The notes beneath the pieces are model-generated. The model did no database searches. It worked only from the letters and a program-made list of their open reading frames with translations, and had not been told where the DNA came from. From Rhodococcus sp. B7740 (GTDB taxonomy: Bacteria > Actinomycetota > Actinomycetes > Mycobacteriales > Mycobacteriaceae): a stretch of 64,000 nt of DNA. Location: NCBI RefSeq assembly GCF_000954115.1, contig NZ_CP010797.1:4464001-4528000 (forward strand). The letters are read 5' to 3'. The position numbers were made by a program, and so were the translations under genes. Shown here piece by piece: positions 33,485 through 42,077 of this stretch; position 1 is the stretch's first letter, and each line of letters starts with the position of its first letter.

Positions 33485-34437
33485 GCGAGATCACCGAACA
33501 GTCTCAATCGCGCCATCCCGCCGTCGGGGAAGATGTCCATGCGCACCTCGGAGACCGGGGTGTCGTGGGTGAGCACGAAGCGATGCCGGGTGTCGGGCTG
33601 CAGCGTCGTACGTGGCAACAGTTCGATCCACTCGCCGTCGCCGAGCCGGCCACGCAGAGACGCCGCACCGGGCGCGTTTCCGAGGAAGCAGGTGGTGTCG
33701 AGTTCGGCCAGAGAGATGAGCCCGGTGCCGGCGAGCTGCACCTGAACCCAGTCGTTCGCCTCGTTGCGTCGACGCGAGGTCTCCCAGCCTTCACCCATCG
33801 ACCGTGGGGGTCCGGGGAAGAGCAGGTTGTTGGGCGAGCTGTAGAACATGTTCGAGCATGCCGAGACGTACGCGCCGTTCTCGAGTGCAGCCAGGTCCAC
33901 CGGCCCGGCAGCGAGAAATTTCGGGTCGGGCTTGCCGCGGCCGAGCACCCGCAACCGCGCCACTCCGCCATCGGGATAGATCGACAGCTTCACGTGCGTC
34001 CACCGAGCATCGGAGGCGACGGTGAACCTGTTCTCGCTGTCGCCGTCGACCGAGCTGCGCGGGACGATCGTGGTCCACTCCGTCTGGGTGTGAAGCTCCT
34101 CCGGTGACGGAAAGCCGTCGACCTCGGCGGCCTCGATCGAGATCTCCGGCGGATAGTTTCCGGTGAACCACGCGGTGTCGACGACGACCGCCGAGACGAC
34201 ACCCGGCGCTCCGAGACGAACGATGGCCTCGTCGTAGCCGGCCTCGCGTCGGCGTCGTGTCTCCCACCCGTCGTAGATCTGGCCCTTGTGTCCGAACGTC
34301 GCCGTCGAGTAGTCGGCTTTTCCGGGCCGGACGAGATTCTCCTTCTCCGCGAACGTCTCGTCGTTCGCCCACACGACTGCGCCTCCGAGTGTGCGGACGG
34401 CGAGATCGGGCAGTGGCAAGGGGAAGTTGGCGGTCAT
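33454..34437 (-). CDS. alc: Allantoicase
   Basis: A 327-residue protein of two homologous beta-sandwich halves, as in allantoicases: the first contains ANDETFAEKENLVRPGKADY, GQIYDGWETRRRREAGYDEAIVRLG and WFTGNYPPEISIEA; the second repeats SNMFYSSPNNLLFPG, GEGWETSRRRNEANDWVQVQLAG and TTCFLGNAPGAASL. It splits allantoate to ureidoglycolate and urea. The last residues, [10 protein letters not shown], are encoded by the repeat array, so the gene's natural end has been replaced or extended by repeat DNA. ATG start at 34437. Confidence 0.92.
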   Translation of the reverse strand: MTANFPLPLPDLAVRTLGGAVVWANDETFAEKENLVRPGKADYSTATFGHKGQIYDGWETRRRREAGYDEAIVRLGAPGVVSAVVVDTAWFTGNYPPEISIEAAEVDGFPSPEELHTQTEWTTIVPRSSVDGDSENRFTVASDARWTHVKLSIYPDGGVARLRVLGRGKPDPKFLAAGPVDLAALENGAYVSACSNMFYSSPNNLLFPGPPRSMGEGWETSRRRNEANDWVQVQLAGTGLISLAELDTTCFLGNAPGAASLRGRLGDGEWIELLPRTTLQPDTRHRFVLTHDTPVSEVRMDIFPDGGMARLRLFGDLAGVEPAGTTQ

Positions 34438-34441
34438 GGGA

Positions 34442-35446
34442 TCACACTTTACTGGTCGCGCGTGCGGCCACCGGGTTGTGTGCGGACCGGCGACGCAGTG
34501 CTGCCGCGCCCATCAGCAGCGTGCCGATCACGATGTACAGAGCAAGTGCGAGTGCGGGTTGCCCCAGTCCGGTGCCGGAGAAGTACACGATGCTGCGCAC
34601 GCCCTCGGTGCCGATGCCCGGGGTGATCCACCGACCGATGGAAGCGTAGAGCGAGGGCAGGACGTCTGCCCCGAAAGCGCCTCCCGCGCTTGGGTTTCCG
34701 AGAATCACGAACAGTACGATCGCGGCCGGAACCGCGGCGACCCCGATCAGTGCGCGCAGGCCCATGGTGAACAGGCCGGTGGCGAAGACCACGGCGGTGC
34801 CCAGTAGCGCGAGCGGAAACCAATGGCCGGCAAACGTTTCCAGGACATGGGTGGTGAGAAAGGCGCCGAGTGCGCCCGAGGTGACGGCGTAGGCAGCGAG
34901 AATTCCGACGTGCGAAAAGGTTTCGCGACGCGACTGTGGTGCCCCGATCAGCAGTCCGAATGCTGCCGCCAGCAGGTAGCCGCCGACGACCCAGCCGACC
35001 GAGAGGTAGAAGCCGGACAGCCCCCGGTTGTCGTGTACTCCCACCGGAATCTCGTCGCGGACCACGAACTGGCGACCCTGCGAGGCCTCGACCTCGGTGA
35101 AGATCGATTCGAGGGCGGTGGCCACGGAACTGCCTGCCGCGCTCGCGGTGATGAGGGTGTCCGTTCCGTCGGCACCGAGGACGTACGCCCCGAGAATGTC
35201 GCGGTCGCGGAGCAGTGAACGGACCTCTGCGGTATCGGCTGCGGTGCGTGCCGCGAGCGGGGTGCCGTCGATGGCGTCGAGGCGGTCGGCGGTCTGTTGG
35301 TCCAGTCCCTCGGGGAGGCCGGGCTCGGTCACCACCGCGATGGGGATCGCGTGCGGCGTCGGCTGATGGAAGGCCGAGACGTAGCTGAGGATGAAGCCGA
35401 GCTGAAGTACCAGCACCGCGGCAGCGAGCAGTGACATCTTGCGCAT
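34442..35446 (-). CDS. Membrane protein of the ABC-2/YhgE-Pip type
   Basis: A 334-residue protein with an N-terminal transmembrane helix (SLLAAAVLVLQLGFILSYVSAF), a ~120-residue extracytoplasmic domain and five C-terminal helices starting at GFYLSVGWVVGGYLLAAAFGLLIG. This is the layout of ABC-2 permease-like and YhgE/Pip export proteins. No ATPase is nearby. ATG 35446 is preceded by AGGAG; the frame extends further upstream but into the regulator's operator. Divergent from a TetR gene that likely represses it. Confidence 0.75.
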   Translation of the reverse strand: MRKMSLLAAAVLVLQLGFILSYVSAFHQPTPHAIPIAVVTEPGLPEGLDQQTADRLDAIDGTPLAARTAADTAEVRSLLRDRDILGAYVLGADGTDTLITASAAGSSVATALESIFTEVEASQGRQFVVRDEIPVGVHDNRGLSGFYLSVGWVVGGYLLAAAFGLLIGAPQSRRETFSHVGILAAYAVTSGALGAFLTTHVLETFAGHWFPLALLGTAVVFATGLFTMGLRALIGVAAVPAAIVLFVILGNPSAGGAFGADVLPSLYASIGRWITPGIGTEGVRSIVYFSGTGLGQPALALALYIVIGTLLMGAAALRRRSAHNPVAARATSKV

Positions 35447-35467
35447 GGGTGACTCCTGAATCTTGTC

Positions 35468-35498
35468 GATACCCGAGGTATTCAATACTCTAGGTATC
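35468..35498. promoter_or_regulatory. TetR-type operator between permease and regulator
   Basis: A 31-bp interrupted palindrome. Outer arms GATACC/GGTATC and inner arms GGTATT/AATACC-like (GTATT, AATAC) are symmetric around a central C; four positions between them do not match. It begins 21 bp before the permease start and ends directly at the GTG of the regulator, so binding would block both genes. Confidence 0.7.
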
Positions 35499-36143
35499 GT
35501 GAATGCGGAGGAGCAAGAAAAGTGGGGGCCGACACAGGATCGGCGACGACCCCAACGCACCGACGTTCGGGACCGACTGCTCGCCGCGGCAGCCGACGAA
35601 TTCACCGAACGTGGCTATGCCGCAGCGAAACTCACCGATATCGCCGACAGAGCCGGCTTCACCAAGGGAGCCGTCTACTCCAATTTCGAGTCCAAGCAAG
35701 CGCTGTTCGCCGAACTGCTCGCCCGCCGTTCCCTCGACCTCGCCGCCCGCGTACTGGCCCACGTATCCGATCTGGACTCCGGTGCAGCGGCAGGAGCGGG
35801 CGGCGGCGAAATAGCGTCCTGGGTGGTGGCCGAACCCCGGTGGCCCCTGCTGACCGTCGAATTCGGCATCCTCGCCGGACGCGACCCTGCCGTCGCCGAG
35901 CGCTACCGCACCGACCGTCGCGCGCTGCGCGGGGAGCTCGAACGCCTCATCGCCGAGCACGCAGGGCGGTGGGGAGTCGGCAAGAACTTCGATGCGCGAC
36001 GCCTCGCGACGTCACTGGCGGCATTGATCTCCGGATTGGCCGTCGAACATTCGGTGGATCCGGAGGAGATCGACGAGGGAGTCATCGCCGACGCGGTGTC
36101 GGAACTGTTCGCGGGAGCGATAGCCAGGACACATCTCGATTGA
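35499..36143 (+). CDS. TetR family regulator
   Basis: A 214-residue protein. The helix-turn-helix is RDRLLAAAADEFTERGYAAAKLTDIADRAGFTKGAVYSNFESKQALFAELL, clearly TetR. GTG 35499 is preferred; a TTG at 35463 would place twelve codons inside the operator palindrome. Likely autorepressor and repressor of the divergent permease. Ligand unknown. Confidence 0.88.
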   Translation: MNAEEQEKWGPTQDRRRPQRTDVRDRLLAAAADEFTERGYAAAKLTDIADRAGFTKGAVYSNFESKQALFAELLARRSLDLAARVLAHVSDLDSGAAAGAGGGEIASWVVAEPRWPLLTVEFGILAGRDPAVAERYRTDRRALRGELERLIAEHAGRWGVGKNFDARRLATSLAALISGLAVEHSVDPEEIDEGVIADAVSELFAGAIARTHLD

Positions 36144-36171
36144 GCGAGACCGCACCGGGTAACCGCAGAAG

Positions 36172-36396
36172 ATGAATGCCCAGAATCCAGACCCCGACGT
36201 CACCACAGGACTCGAAGCGGGAGGCGGCGTCACGCCAGGAGACACCCCGCTCGCCGAAACCGGAATCGGCGGTCCGAATCACGAGCCGCCGCAGCGCAGC
36301 CGGGTGATGCCCATCGTCGTCATCTGCGTCGTGGCATTGCTGGCGATCCTGATCGCCGGTGGACTGATCGGTCGCGTCGTCGGTTTGTTCGGCTGA
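36172..36396 (+). CDS. DUF6480-like small membrane protein
   Basis: A 74-residue protein: a polar N-terminal half with PDPDVTTGLEAGGGVTPGDTPLAE, the recognisable family motif, and one C-terminal transmembrane helix (VMPIVVICVVALLAILIAGGLIG). Function unknown. ATG at 36172, 28 bp after the TetR stop. Confidence 0.75.
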   Translation: MNAQNPDPDVTTGLEAGGGVTPGDTPLAETGIGGPNHEPPQRSRVMPIVVICVVALLAILIAGGLIGRVVGLFG

Positions 36397-36409
36397 TCCC
36401 CGACCGAGC

Positions 36410-36907
36410 TCAGTACTGGGGCCAACCGCCTTCGGGCCCCAGCAAGCGATCCAATCTGGTGTGGTTGATCTTCGCCAGCTCGTCGCGCATGATCTTGCGC
36501 TCGGTCTGATCGTCGTTGTCGAGGCGATGGCCCAGATCGACCAGGATGTCTCGCGGCTCGAAGCCCTCGGGCTCGAACAACCGGCTGGACGCGTACGGGT
36601 AACCGAACCGGTCCTCGTACGCCCTGGCCGCAGTTCCCAGTGCACCGCGAGTGTCGGTGTCCATGGCCGCGCACACCTTGCTCGGCTCCGGCAGCGTCGC
36701 GGCGAGCGAATCCACATCCCCGTCCGAGAGTTCGGTCAGTTCCGCGTCGGCTACGGCGAACAGGTCAGCCCGTGAGCGGTACCTGCGGCCGTCGGCCACC
36801 CTGGACGCCCACGCCACCGAGCAGCAGCACTCGTACAGCGCATGGACCGCCTTGCGGCGCGGCAGATCGTTGAACGTCTCCAGGCCCAGTCCCTGATGCA
36901 TCAACAT
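36410..36907 (-). CDS. OHCU decarboxylase (2-oxo-4-hydroxy-4-carboxy-5-ureidoimidazoline decarboxylase)-like
   Basis: A 165-residue helical protein. FNDLPRRKAVHALYECCCSVAWASRVADGRRYRSRADLFAVADAEL and the C-terminal RAYEDRFGYPYASSR...ETERKIMRDELAKINHTRLDRLLG-type segments match the OHCU decarboxylase family, which forms S-allantoin in the urate pathway. The family's usual HPRIG-type motif is replaced by LPEPSKVCAAMD, so activity may be altered or different. With allantoicase 1.5 kb away this hints at purine degradation. Start is ATG 36907 or 36901; neither has a strong ribosome site. Confidence 0.65.
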   Translation of the reverse strand: MLMHQGLGLETFNDLPRRKAVHALYECCCSVAWASRVADGRRYRSRADLFAVADAELTELSDGDVDSLAATLPEPSKVCAAMDTDTRGALGTAARAYEDRFGYPYASSRLFEPEGFEPRDILVDLGHRLDNDDQTERKIMRDELAKINHTRLDRLLGPEGGWPQY

Positions 36908-37026
36908 GAGTCGATGATGGGCGCGATTCGATGCATGTACCAGAGCTGAGCAGGGACTTAGCGCAGACGTTACGCGCCGTAACATGCGGTGCAGCAATGT
37001 GCGACGCTGCCGCTAGGCTCGCAGGC

Positions 37027-37854
37027 ATGACGGAACGAACCTGGAACGCCTTCTCCGTGGAGATCGCGGACCACATCGCGAACGTGACACTTCTCGGACC
37101 GGGCAAGGGCAACGCCATGGGCCCCGACTTCTGGAGCGAAAGCCCCGAGCTGTTCGCGCAGCTCGACGCCGATCCCGAGGTCCGGGCTGTCGTGCTCGCG
37201 GGCTCCGGTAAGAACTTCACCTACGGACTCGACCTCGCCGCGATGGCAGGAACATTCGGTCCGCTGATGGCCGACAAGGCGTTGGCCGGTCCCCGGACGT
37301 CGTTCCACGACACCATCAAGACGATGCAGAAGGCCATCAACGCGGTTGCCGACTGCCGCAAACCCGTCGTCGCGGCGGTTCAGGGCTGGTGCATCGGCGG
37401 CGGCGTCGACCTCATCACCGCCGCGGACGTGCGGTACGCGAGCGCCGACGCAAAGTTCAGCGTGCGCGAGGTCCGGGTCGCGATCGTCGCGGACATGGGG
37501 TCGTTGGCCCGACTGCCCGCGATCATCGGCGATGGCCACATGCGTGAGCTCGCTCTGACGGGCAAGGACATCGATGCCGCGCGCGCCGAGAAGATCGGCC
37601 TGGTCAACGACGTGTTCGAGGACCACGACACCACCCTGGCCGCTGCTCGTGACTGCGCCGCCGCCATCGCCGCGAATCCGCCTCTGGTGGTGCAGGGCAT
37701 CAAGACCGTGCTCGACCATTCCCGATCTTCCAGCGTCGACGACTCGCTTCGCTACGTCGCGGCCTGGAACGCCGCCTTCCTCGCCTCGCACGATCTCACC
37801 GAGGCGATCACCTCGGTGTTCGAGAAGCGACCGGCGCAGTTCACCGGTAACTGA
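37027..37854 (+). CDS. Crotonase, probable dienoyl-CoA isomerase
   Basis: A 275-residue enoyl-CoA hydratase/isomerase family enzyme. Oxyanion-hole segments are NFTYGLDLAAM and QGWCIGGGVDLITAADVRYA. The acidic pair in SVREVRVAIVADMGSLARLP fits the Glu and Asp used by delta3,5-delta2,4-dienoyl-CoA isomerases rather than simple hydratases, which would place it in oxidation of unsaturated fatty acids. The MarR gene follows one base after its stop. Confidence 0.83.
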   Translation: MTERTWNAFSVEIADHIANVTLLGPGKGNAMGPDFWSESPELFAQLDADPEVRAVVLAGSGKNFTYGLDLAAMAGTFGPLMADKALAGPRTSFHDTIKTMQKAINAVADCRKPVVAAVQGWCIGGGVDLITAADVRYASADAKFSVREVRVAIVADMGSLARLPAIIGDGHMRELALTGKDIDAARAEKIGLVNDVFEDHDTTLAAARDCAAAIAANPPLVVQGIKTVLDHSRSSSVDDSLRYVAAWNAAFLASHDLTEAITSVFEKRPAQFTGN

Positions 37855-37855
37855 C

Positions 37856-38320
37856 GTGGTCGAGTTCGCCGAGGAACTGGGCACGCAGCTGGTTCGGCTG
37901 CAACGCTTGCGCGAGCGGAACATCGCCCAGATCTCGTCTTCGGGCGGTGTCGACGGGGCTGCTTACGTATGCTTGTTCCGCCTGCTGCGCGACGGGCCGA
38001 TGAGATCCAGTGAGCTGGCCACGATGGTGAACTCGGATCCGTCGACGGTGAGCAGGCAGGTGGCTCAACTGGTCGAACGGGGGCACGTCGAGCGTGTGCC
38101 CGACGAGAGAGACGGAAGGGCCTTCGTTCTCGCCGTGACGCAGTCCGGGCGGGACGTGGCCGCGGCAATTCAGCAACGCCGTACCGAATCTCTCGGTCGG
38201 GTGATCGAGGGGTGGGATCGCGAGGACCGGGCGTCACTGGTCGCTTTGCTGGATCGTTTCTTGACCGATTACGAAGAAATGAGACCGGACCTTCCGGCCC
38301 GACGCGCAGGTAGCGTCTGA
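37856..38320 (+). CDS. MarR family regulator
   Basis: A 154-residue protein. VCLFRLLRDGPMRSSELATMVNSDPSTVSRQVAQLVERGHVERVPDERDGRAFVLAVTQSGRDVA is a clear MarR winged helix including the Asp-Arg-Asp-Gly-Arg wing. GTG at 37856, only one base after the isomerase stop, so it is translationally coupled and probably regulates that gene, as CoA-thioester-responsive MarR proteins do. Confidence 0.87.
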   Translation: MVEFAEELGTQLVRLQRLRERNIAQISSSGGVDGAAYVCLFRLLRDGPMRSSELATMVNSDPSTVSRQVAQLVERGHVERVPDERDGRAFVLAVTQSGRDVAAAIQQRRTESLGRVIEGWDREDRASLVALLDRFLTDYEEMRPDLPARRAGSV

Positions 38321-38399
38321 GCCGCCGACAGTCGACAAGGGATCGTTTCGTAGAGGTGCGCGACGAGTCGGGACAACCGGTTCGGACGGAGGGGGCGCG

Positions 38400-39476
38400 G
38401 TGCCAATGGATCGCGATCGACCGCCGCACGGTCGGGCGAGCGGACCGCGAGTAGGTTCGGTGAGGCTCGAACGTCGCGTCGCGCTCGGGATCGCCGCCTT
38501 GGTTCCCTCGTTCGGTCTGATCGGGGCCATCGCGATGTTCTCCGACGACGGTCCCGCGTGCACGACCGCGAAGGTCGTCTGTCTGCTGGTGCTGATCTCG
38601 ACCGTCCCGGTGGGAGCGTGGTGGCTTCGGCGTTCGCTGGATGCGTCGCACATGCCCGGGTGGTTCGTGGTGTACGCCGACGTGGGCGTCGCAGCGATGT
38701 TGCTCACCTTCGCCGGCCGCGACCTGGCTCTGAACGGGGCGGCCCTGTTCGCGGTGATCGGCATCTACATCGTCTACTTCGCCCGGCGGCGAGTGCTCGG
38801 ATTCCACATGCTGTTCGTCAATGTGACGGTCGTAATTCTGGCGGCGCTGGCGCTGGCGGAGGACGCTCACGATCTGGCGTCGACCGCCGCCAGGACCCTC
38901 GCGACGCTGCTGGTGGTCAATTCGGTGCTGGTGTTTCGCGCCGTGATTCAGCATCAACTCGATCTCGCCAACACCGACTCACTGACCGGCCTGCTCAACA
39001 GGCGCGGCCTGGAACTGCGGTTCGAACGCATGATGGCCTCGCTCGACGCGGATCGTTCGGTGGCGTTGATGGTGGTCGATCTCGATCAGTTCAAACAGGT
39101 CAACGACACCTACGGCCATGCAGTGGGCGACCGCGTGCTGCGCCGCACGGCTCGTAGATTGAAGAGCGCCACGGGGGCGCGGCCGTGTGTGGCCCGCACC
39201 GGAGGTGAGGAATTCACCATCGCGCTGCCGGTCACGGAAGCTGCGGCGCACTCGATTGCCGACGAGATCCGCGAATCCGTCCACGATTCGCTCGACGACG
39301 TACCGGTGACGGTCAGCGTCGGTGTGGCGATGATCAACGGCAGCCGCTGGTCGGACGCAGCAGAGTCGGGTGACGGCGAGGACCTGCTGCACAACGTTCT
39401 GCTCGACGCGGACGCCGCGATGTACGAGTCCAAGCACGCGGGCGGAAACAGAGCGACGGTGTATGCCGGCGAATGA
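38400..39476 (+). CDS. Membrane-bound diguanylate cyclase (GGDEF)
   Basis: A 358-residue protein. Residues ~25-185 hold about five to six transmembrane helices with no recognisable sensor domain. Residues ~195-355 are the GGDEF domain with NTDSLTGLLNRRGLELRFERM, MVVDLDQFKQVNDTYGHAVGDRVL and the active-site motif GGEEF (268-272). It should make cyclic di-GMP. GTG 38400 or ATG 38406 are both possible starts. A PAS protein is encoded convergently 48 bp downstream. Confidence 0.88.
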   Translation: MPMDRDRPPHGRASGPRVGSVRLERRVALGIAALVPSFGLIGAIAMFSDDGPACTTAKVVCLLVLISTVPVGAWWLRRSLDASHMPGWFVVYADVGVAAMLLTFAGRDLALNGAALFAVIGIYIVYFARRRVLGFHMLFVNVTVVILAALALAEDAHDLASTAARTLATLLVVNSVLVFRAVIQHQLDLANTDSLTGLLNRRGLELRFERMMASLDADRSVALMVVDLDQFKQVNDTYGHAVGDRVLRRTARRLKSATGARPCVARTGGEEFTIALPVTEAAAHSIADEIRESVHDSLDDVPVTVSVGVAMINGSRWSDAAESGDGEDLLHNVLLDADAAMYESKHAGGNRATVYAGE

Positions 39477-39524
39477 TCCGCCGGCGTACACCGTCGTCGT
39501 TCGGGGAAGAACGTGTGACTTCCG

Positions 39525-39974
39525 TCAGCGCAAGGCGCTCTTGGGGTCGTTCCACAGCTGATCGGTGAAGTCCTCCAACGCGACGAGCACGATGGTGTCC
39601 TCGGTGCGGCGCAGAATCGACTTGCTGGCGCGGACCTGCACGATATCGCCGGTCTTGTCGGTCATCCGCCACAGAGAATCCGCGCGGGTGGCCACCGTGG
39701 TGAGGAACATGTCCGCGACATTGACGCCCTCCGGTGCCCGGTCGGGGAAGATGTCGTGCAGGTGGAAGTCCTCCCGCTCGGTGCGGTCCAGGCCGAACAG
39801 ATCGTCGAAGGCCTCGTTCGCGAACACGATGGCACCGGTGGGATCGACTGCAAGGATCGGCACCGGAATTCGGTCGAGGACGACCGTGACCGGCAGATCG
39901 GGAAACTGCGTCGGATCCGAGATCGGTCGCGAATCGAGATTGCGCCGATCACCGTTGGAAGTGCTGTCGGTCAT
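39525..39974 (-). CDS. Single PAS-domain protein
   Basis: A 149-residue protein with one PAS domain (residues ~25-135): LDRIPVPILAVDPTGAIVFANEAFDDLFGLDRTEREDFHLHDIFPD and VQVRASKSILRRTEDTIVLVALEDFT. There is no output domain, so it must signal by contact with another protein. ATG 39974 follows GGGGAAACGC; a TTG at 39986 would add four residues. Confidence 0.82.
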   Translation of the reverse strand: MTDSTSNGDRRNLDSRPISDPTQFPDLPVTVVLDRIPVPILAVDPTGAIVFANEAFDDLFGLDRTEREDFHLHDIFPDRAPEGVNVADMFLTTVATRADSLWRMTDKTGDIVQVRASKSILRRTEDTIVLVALEDFTDQLWNDPKSALR

Positions 39975-40037
39975 GCGTTTCCCCAAACTAGTTTCGTCGG
40001 CGTTCGGCCGAGGGCGAGGTGTGTGATGCCGAAACGA

Positions 40038-40529
40038 TCAGTGCTCCGGATTGTCCGCCAAGCGCTTGAATGATGCAGCGATTTCGGCCTCTGCCTCTGC
40101 GCGGCCCACCCAGTCTGCCCCGGTGACGTGCTTGTTGGGTTCGAGATCCTTGTAATGGACGAAGAAATGCTTGATCGCATCGAGCTCGAACGTCGAGACG
40201 TCGCTCAGATCCTGGATGTGGTCCCAACGAGTGTCGCCTGCGGGAACGCACAGCACCTTGTCGTCGCCGCCGGCCTCGTCGACCATCTTGAACATCGCTA
40301 CGGGACGGGCTTCGACGATGACGCCGGGGAACACCGACTCGGGCAGCAGAACCAGTGCGTCGAGCGGATCGCCGTCCTCGCCGAGCGTGTTCTCGATGAA
40401 GCCGTAATCGGCTGGATACGCCATCGCGGTGTAGAGGTAGCGATCGAGTCGAACACGTCCGGTGACGTGGTCGACCTCGTACTTGTTGCGCTGCCCCTTG
40501 GGGATCTCGATGGTGACGTCGAACGGCAC
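40038..40529 (-). CDS. ppa: Inorganic pyrophosphatase, family I
   Basis: A 163-residue soluble pyrophosphatase. Active-site acidic residues are in [25 protein letters not shown] and [16 protein letters not shown], with the Lys/Tyr in [14 protein letters not shown]. It hydrolyses diphosphate in the cytoplasm and drives biosynthetic reactions. Divergent from dacB, the usual actinobacterial neighbour. Confidence 0.95.
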   Translation of the reverse strand: MPFDVTIEIPKGQRNKYEVDHVTGRVRLDRYLYTAMAYPADYGFIENTLGEDGDPLDALVLLPESVFPGVIVEARPVAMFKMVDEAGGDDKVLCVPAGDTRWDHIQDLSDVSTFELDAIKHFFVHYKDLEPNKHVTGADWVGRAEAEAEIAASFKRLADNPEH

Positions 40530-40673
40530 GTGCAGTCCTCACTGTCTTCGTTCGGGCCCGACCGGGCCCGAACCGTTGCGAATGTGTCGATGGTGGCGGC
40601 GCAAGGCTACCGGACCCGAGGATACTGTTGACTGAACGATCGTGGGTACGACCACGGCAGATACGGAGGAACA

Positions 40674-42077
40674 GTGGCGGGGCTGACACGACGGTTCCTC
40701 GGCCCCACAGCGGGCCGACGGCGCAGGAAGAAGCGCGTGATCCTGACGCTGTGTGCGCTGTTCGTCGTGATCCTCGCCGCGACGACCGCCGCCCTCGTGT
40801 TGCCGTCGGTGTCCGACGGAGCGGAGACCGCGATCGAGCCCCCACCCGAGACGGTGCTGCCCGACCCTGCGATCACCCCGTTCCCGGAATCGGCACCGGT
40901 GCCGAACTCGGCAGCTCTGGCAGCTGCGCTGGCCCAGGTGGTCGACGATCCCGCCCTCGGCACGTTCACCGGCACCGTCGCCGACGCACGGACCGGTCAG
41001 GTGCTCTGGTCCCAGAACCCCGACACTCCGATGACGCCTGCCTCGACCACCAAGGTCCTCACCGCTGCCGCGGCGATGCTCGCGCTCCCGGCCGATCACC
41101 GCGTCACCACTCGCGTGGTCCAGGGCAACGGCGAGGGCAACATCGTGCTGATCGCGGGCGGCGACCCCACACTCACCGCGCTTCCGGTCGGAACGGACGG
41201 GTTCTATCCGGGAGCGGCGCGCATCGACGACCTGGTGGAGCAGATTCGGCGCAGCGGAACGGTGGTGCGCAGCATCGGCGTCGACACCTCCGTCTATTCC
41301 GGTGACACGATGGCGCAGGGCTGGTTCCCCGCCGATATCGCCGCCGGTTCCATCACACCGATCGAACCGATCATGCTCGACGGCGGACGATCGGACCCAC
41401 TCGTCGACGAGTCGCCGCGCAGCACAACCCCGGCGCTGGACGCAGGCCGCGCACTGGCTGCTGGGCTGGGCGTCGACCCGGCAGCGGTGACGATCGGCAA
41501 GGCCATCGACGGGGCCGATCAGATCGCATCCGTCGAATCCGCGCCGCTGCGGAACCGATTGCAGCAGATGATCTATCGCTCCGACAATGTCCTCGCCGAG
41601 GCCGTAGGACGCGAAATCTCTCTCGAAATGAACACGGCGGCAAGCTTTTCCGGAGCAGTGGCGTCGATCGGGCAGACCCTGTACTCGGCAGGCTTCGACA
41701 TGGCCGGGCTCACGCTCGAGGACGCCAGCGGACTGTCGGTCGACGGCAAGATTCCGGCCAGGCTGCTCGATCAGGTGTTGACGTCGGCAGCGGGAACCGA
41801 GCAGCCTGCACTGCGTCCGATGCTCGATTATCTTCCTGTCGCCGGCGCGACCGGAACCCTGACGGATCGGTACGCCTCGGGGGATCGAACCGGAGCGGGC
41901 TGGGTTCGCGCCAAGACCGGAACGCTCTCTGCTGCAAGCGCTTTGGCGGGATACGTCGTCGACGTCGACGGCCGCATCCTGACCTTCGCGCTGATGTCCA
42001 ACGACCGGCCGCCCGACGTCAGTCGCCCCGCCCTCGATGCCGTCGCATCGACCCTGAGATTGTGTGGTTGCCAGTGA
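40674..42077 (+). CDS. dacB: D-alanyl-D-alanine carboxypeptidase/endopeptidase, PBP4 class
   Basis: A 467-residue peptidase S13. An N-terminal transmembrane anchor (KRVILTLCALFVVILAATTAALVLP) exports it. Penicillin-binding motifs are complete: SxxK in ASTTKVL (Ser124, Lys127), SDN in YRSDNVLAEA and KTG in RAKTGTLSAA. It trims peptidoglycan stem peptides outside the membrane. GTG start at 40674. Its stop overlaps the GTG of the next gene. Confidence 0.93.
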   Translation: MAGLTRRFLGPTAGRRRRKKRVILTLCALFVVILAATTAALVLPSVSDGAETAIEPPPETVLPDPAITPFPESAPVPNSAALAAALAQVVDDPALGTFTGTVADARTGQVLWSQNPDTPMTPASTTKVLTAAAAMLALPADHRVTTRVVQGNGEGNIVLIAGGDPTLTALPVGTDGFYPGAARIDDLVEQIRRSGTVVRSIGVDTSVYSGDTMAQGWFPADIAAGSITPIEPIMLDGGRSDPLVDESPRSTTPALDAGRALAAGLGVDPAAVTIGKAIDGADQIASVESAPLRNRLQQMIYRSDNVLAEAVGREISLEMNTAASFSGAVASIGQTLYSAGFDMAGLTLEDASGLSVDGKIPARLLDQVLTSAAGTEQPALRPMLDYLPVAGATGTLTDRYASGDRTGAGWVRAKTGTLSAASALAGYVVDVDGRILTFALMSNDRPPDVSRPALDAVASTLRLCGCQ

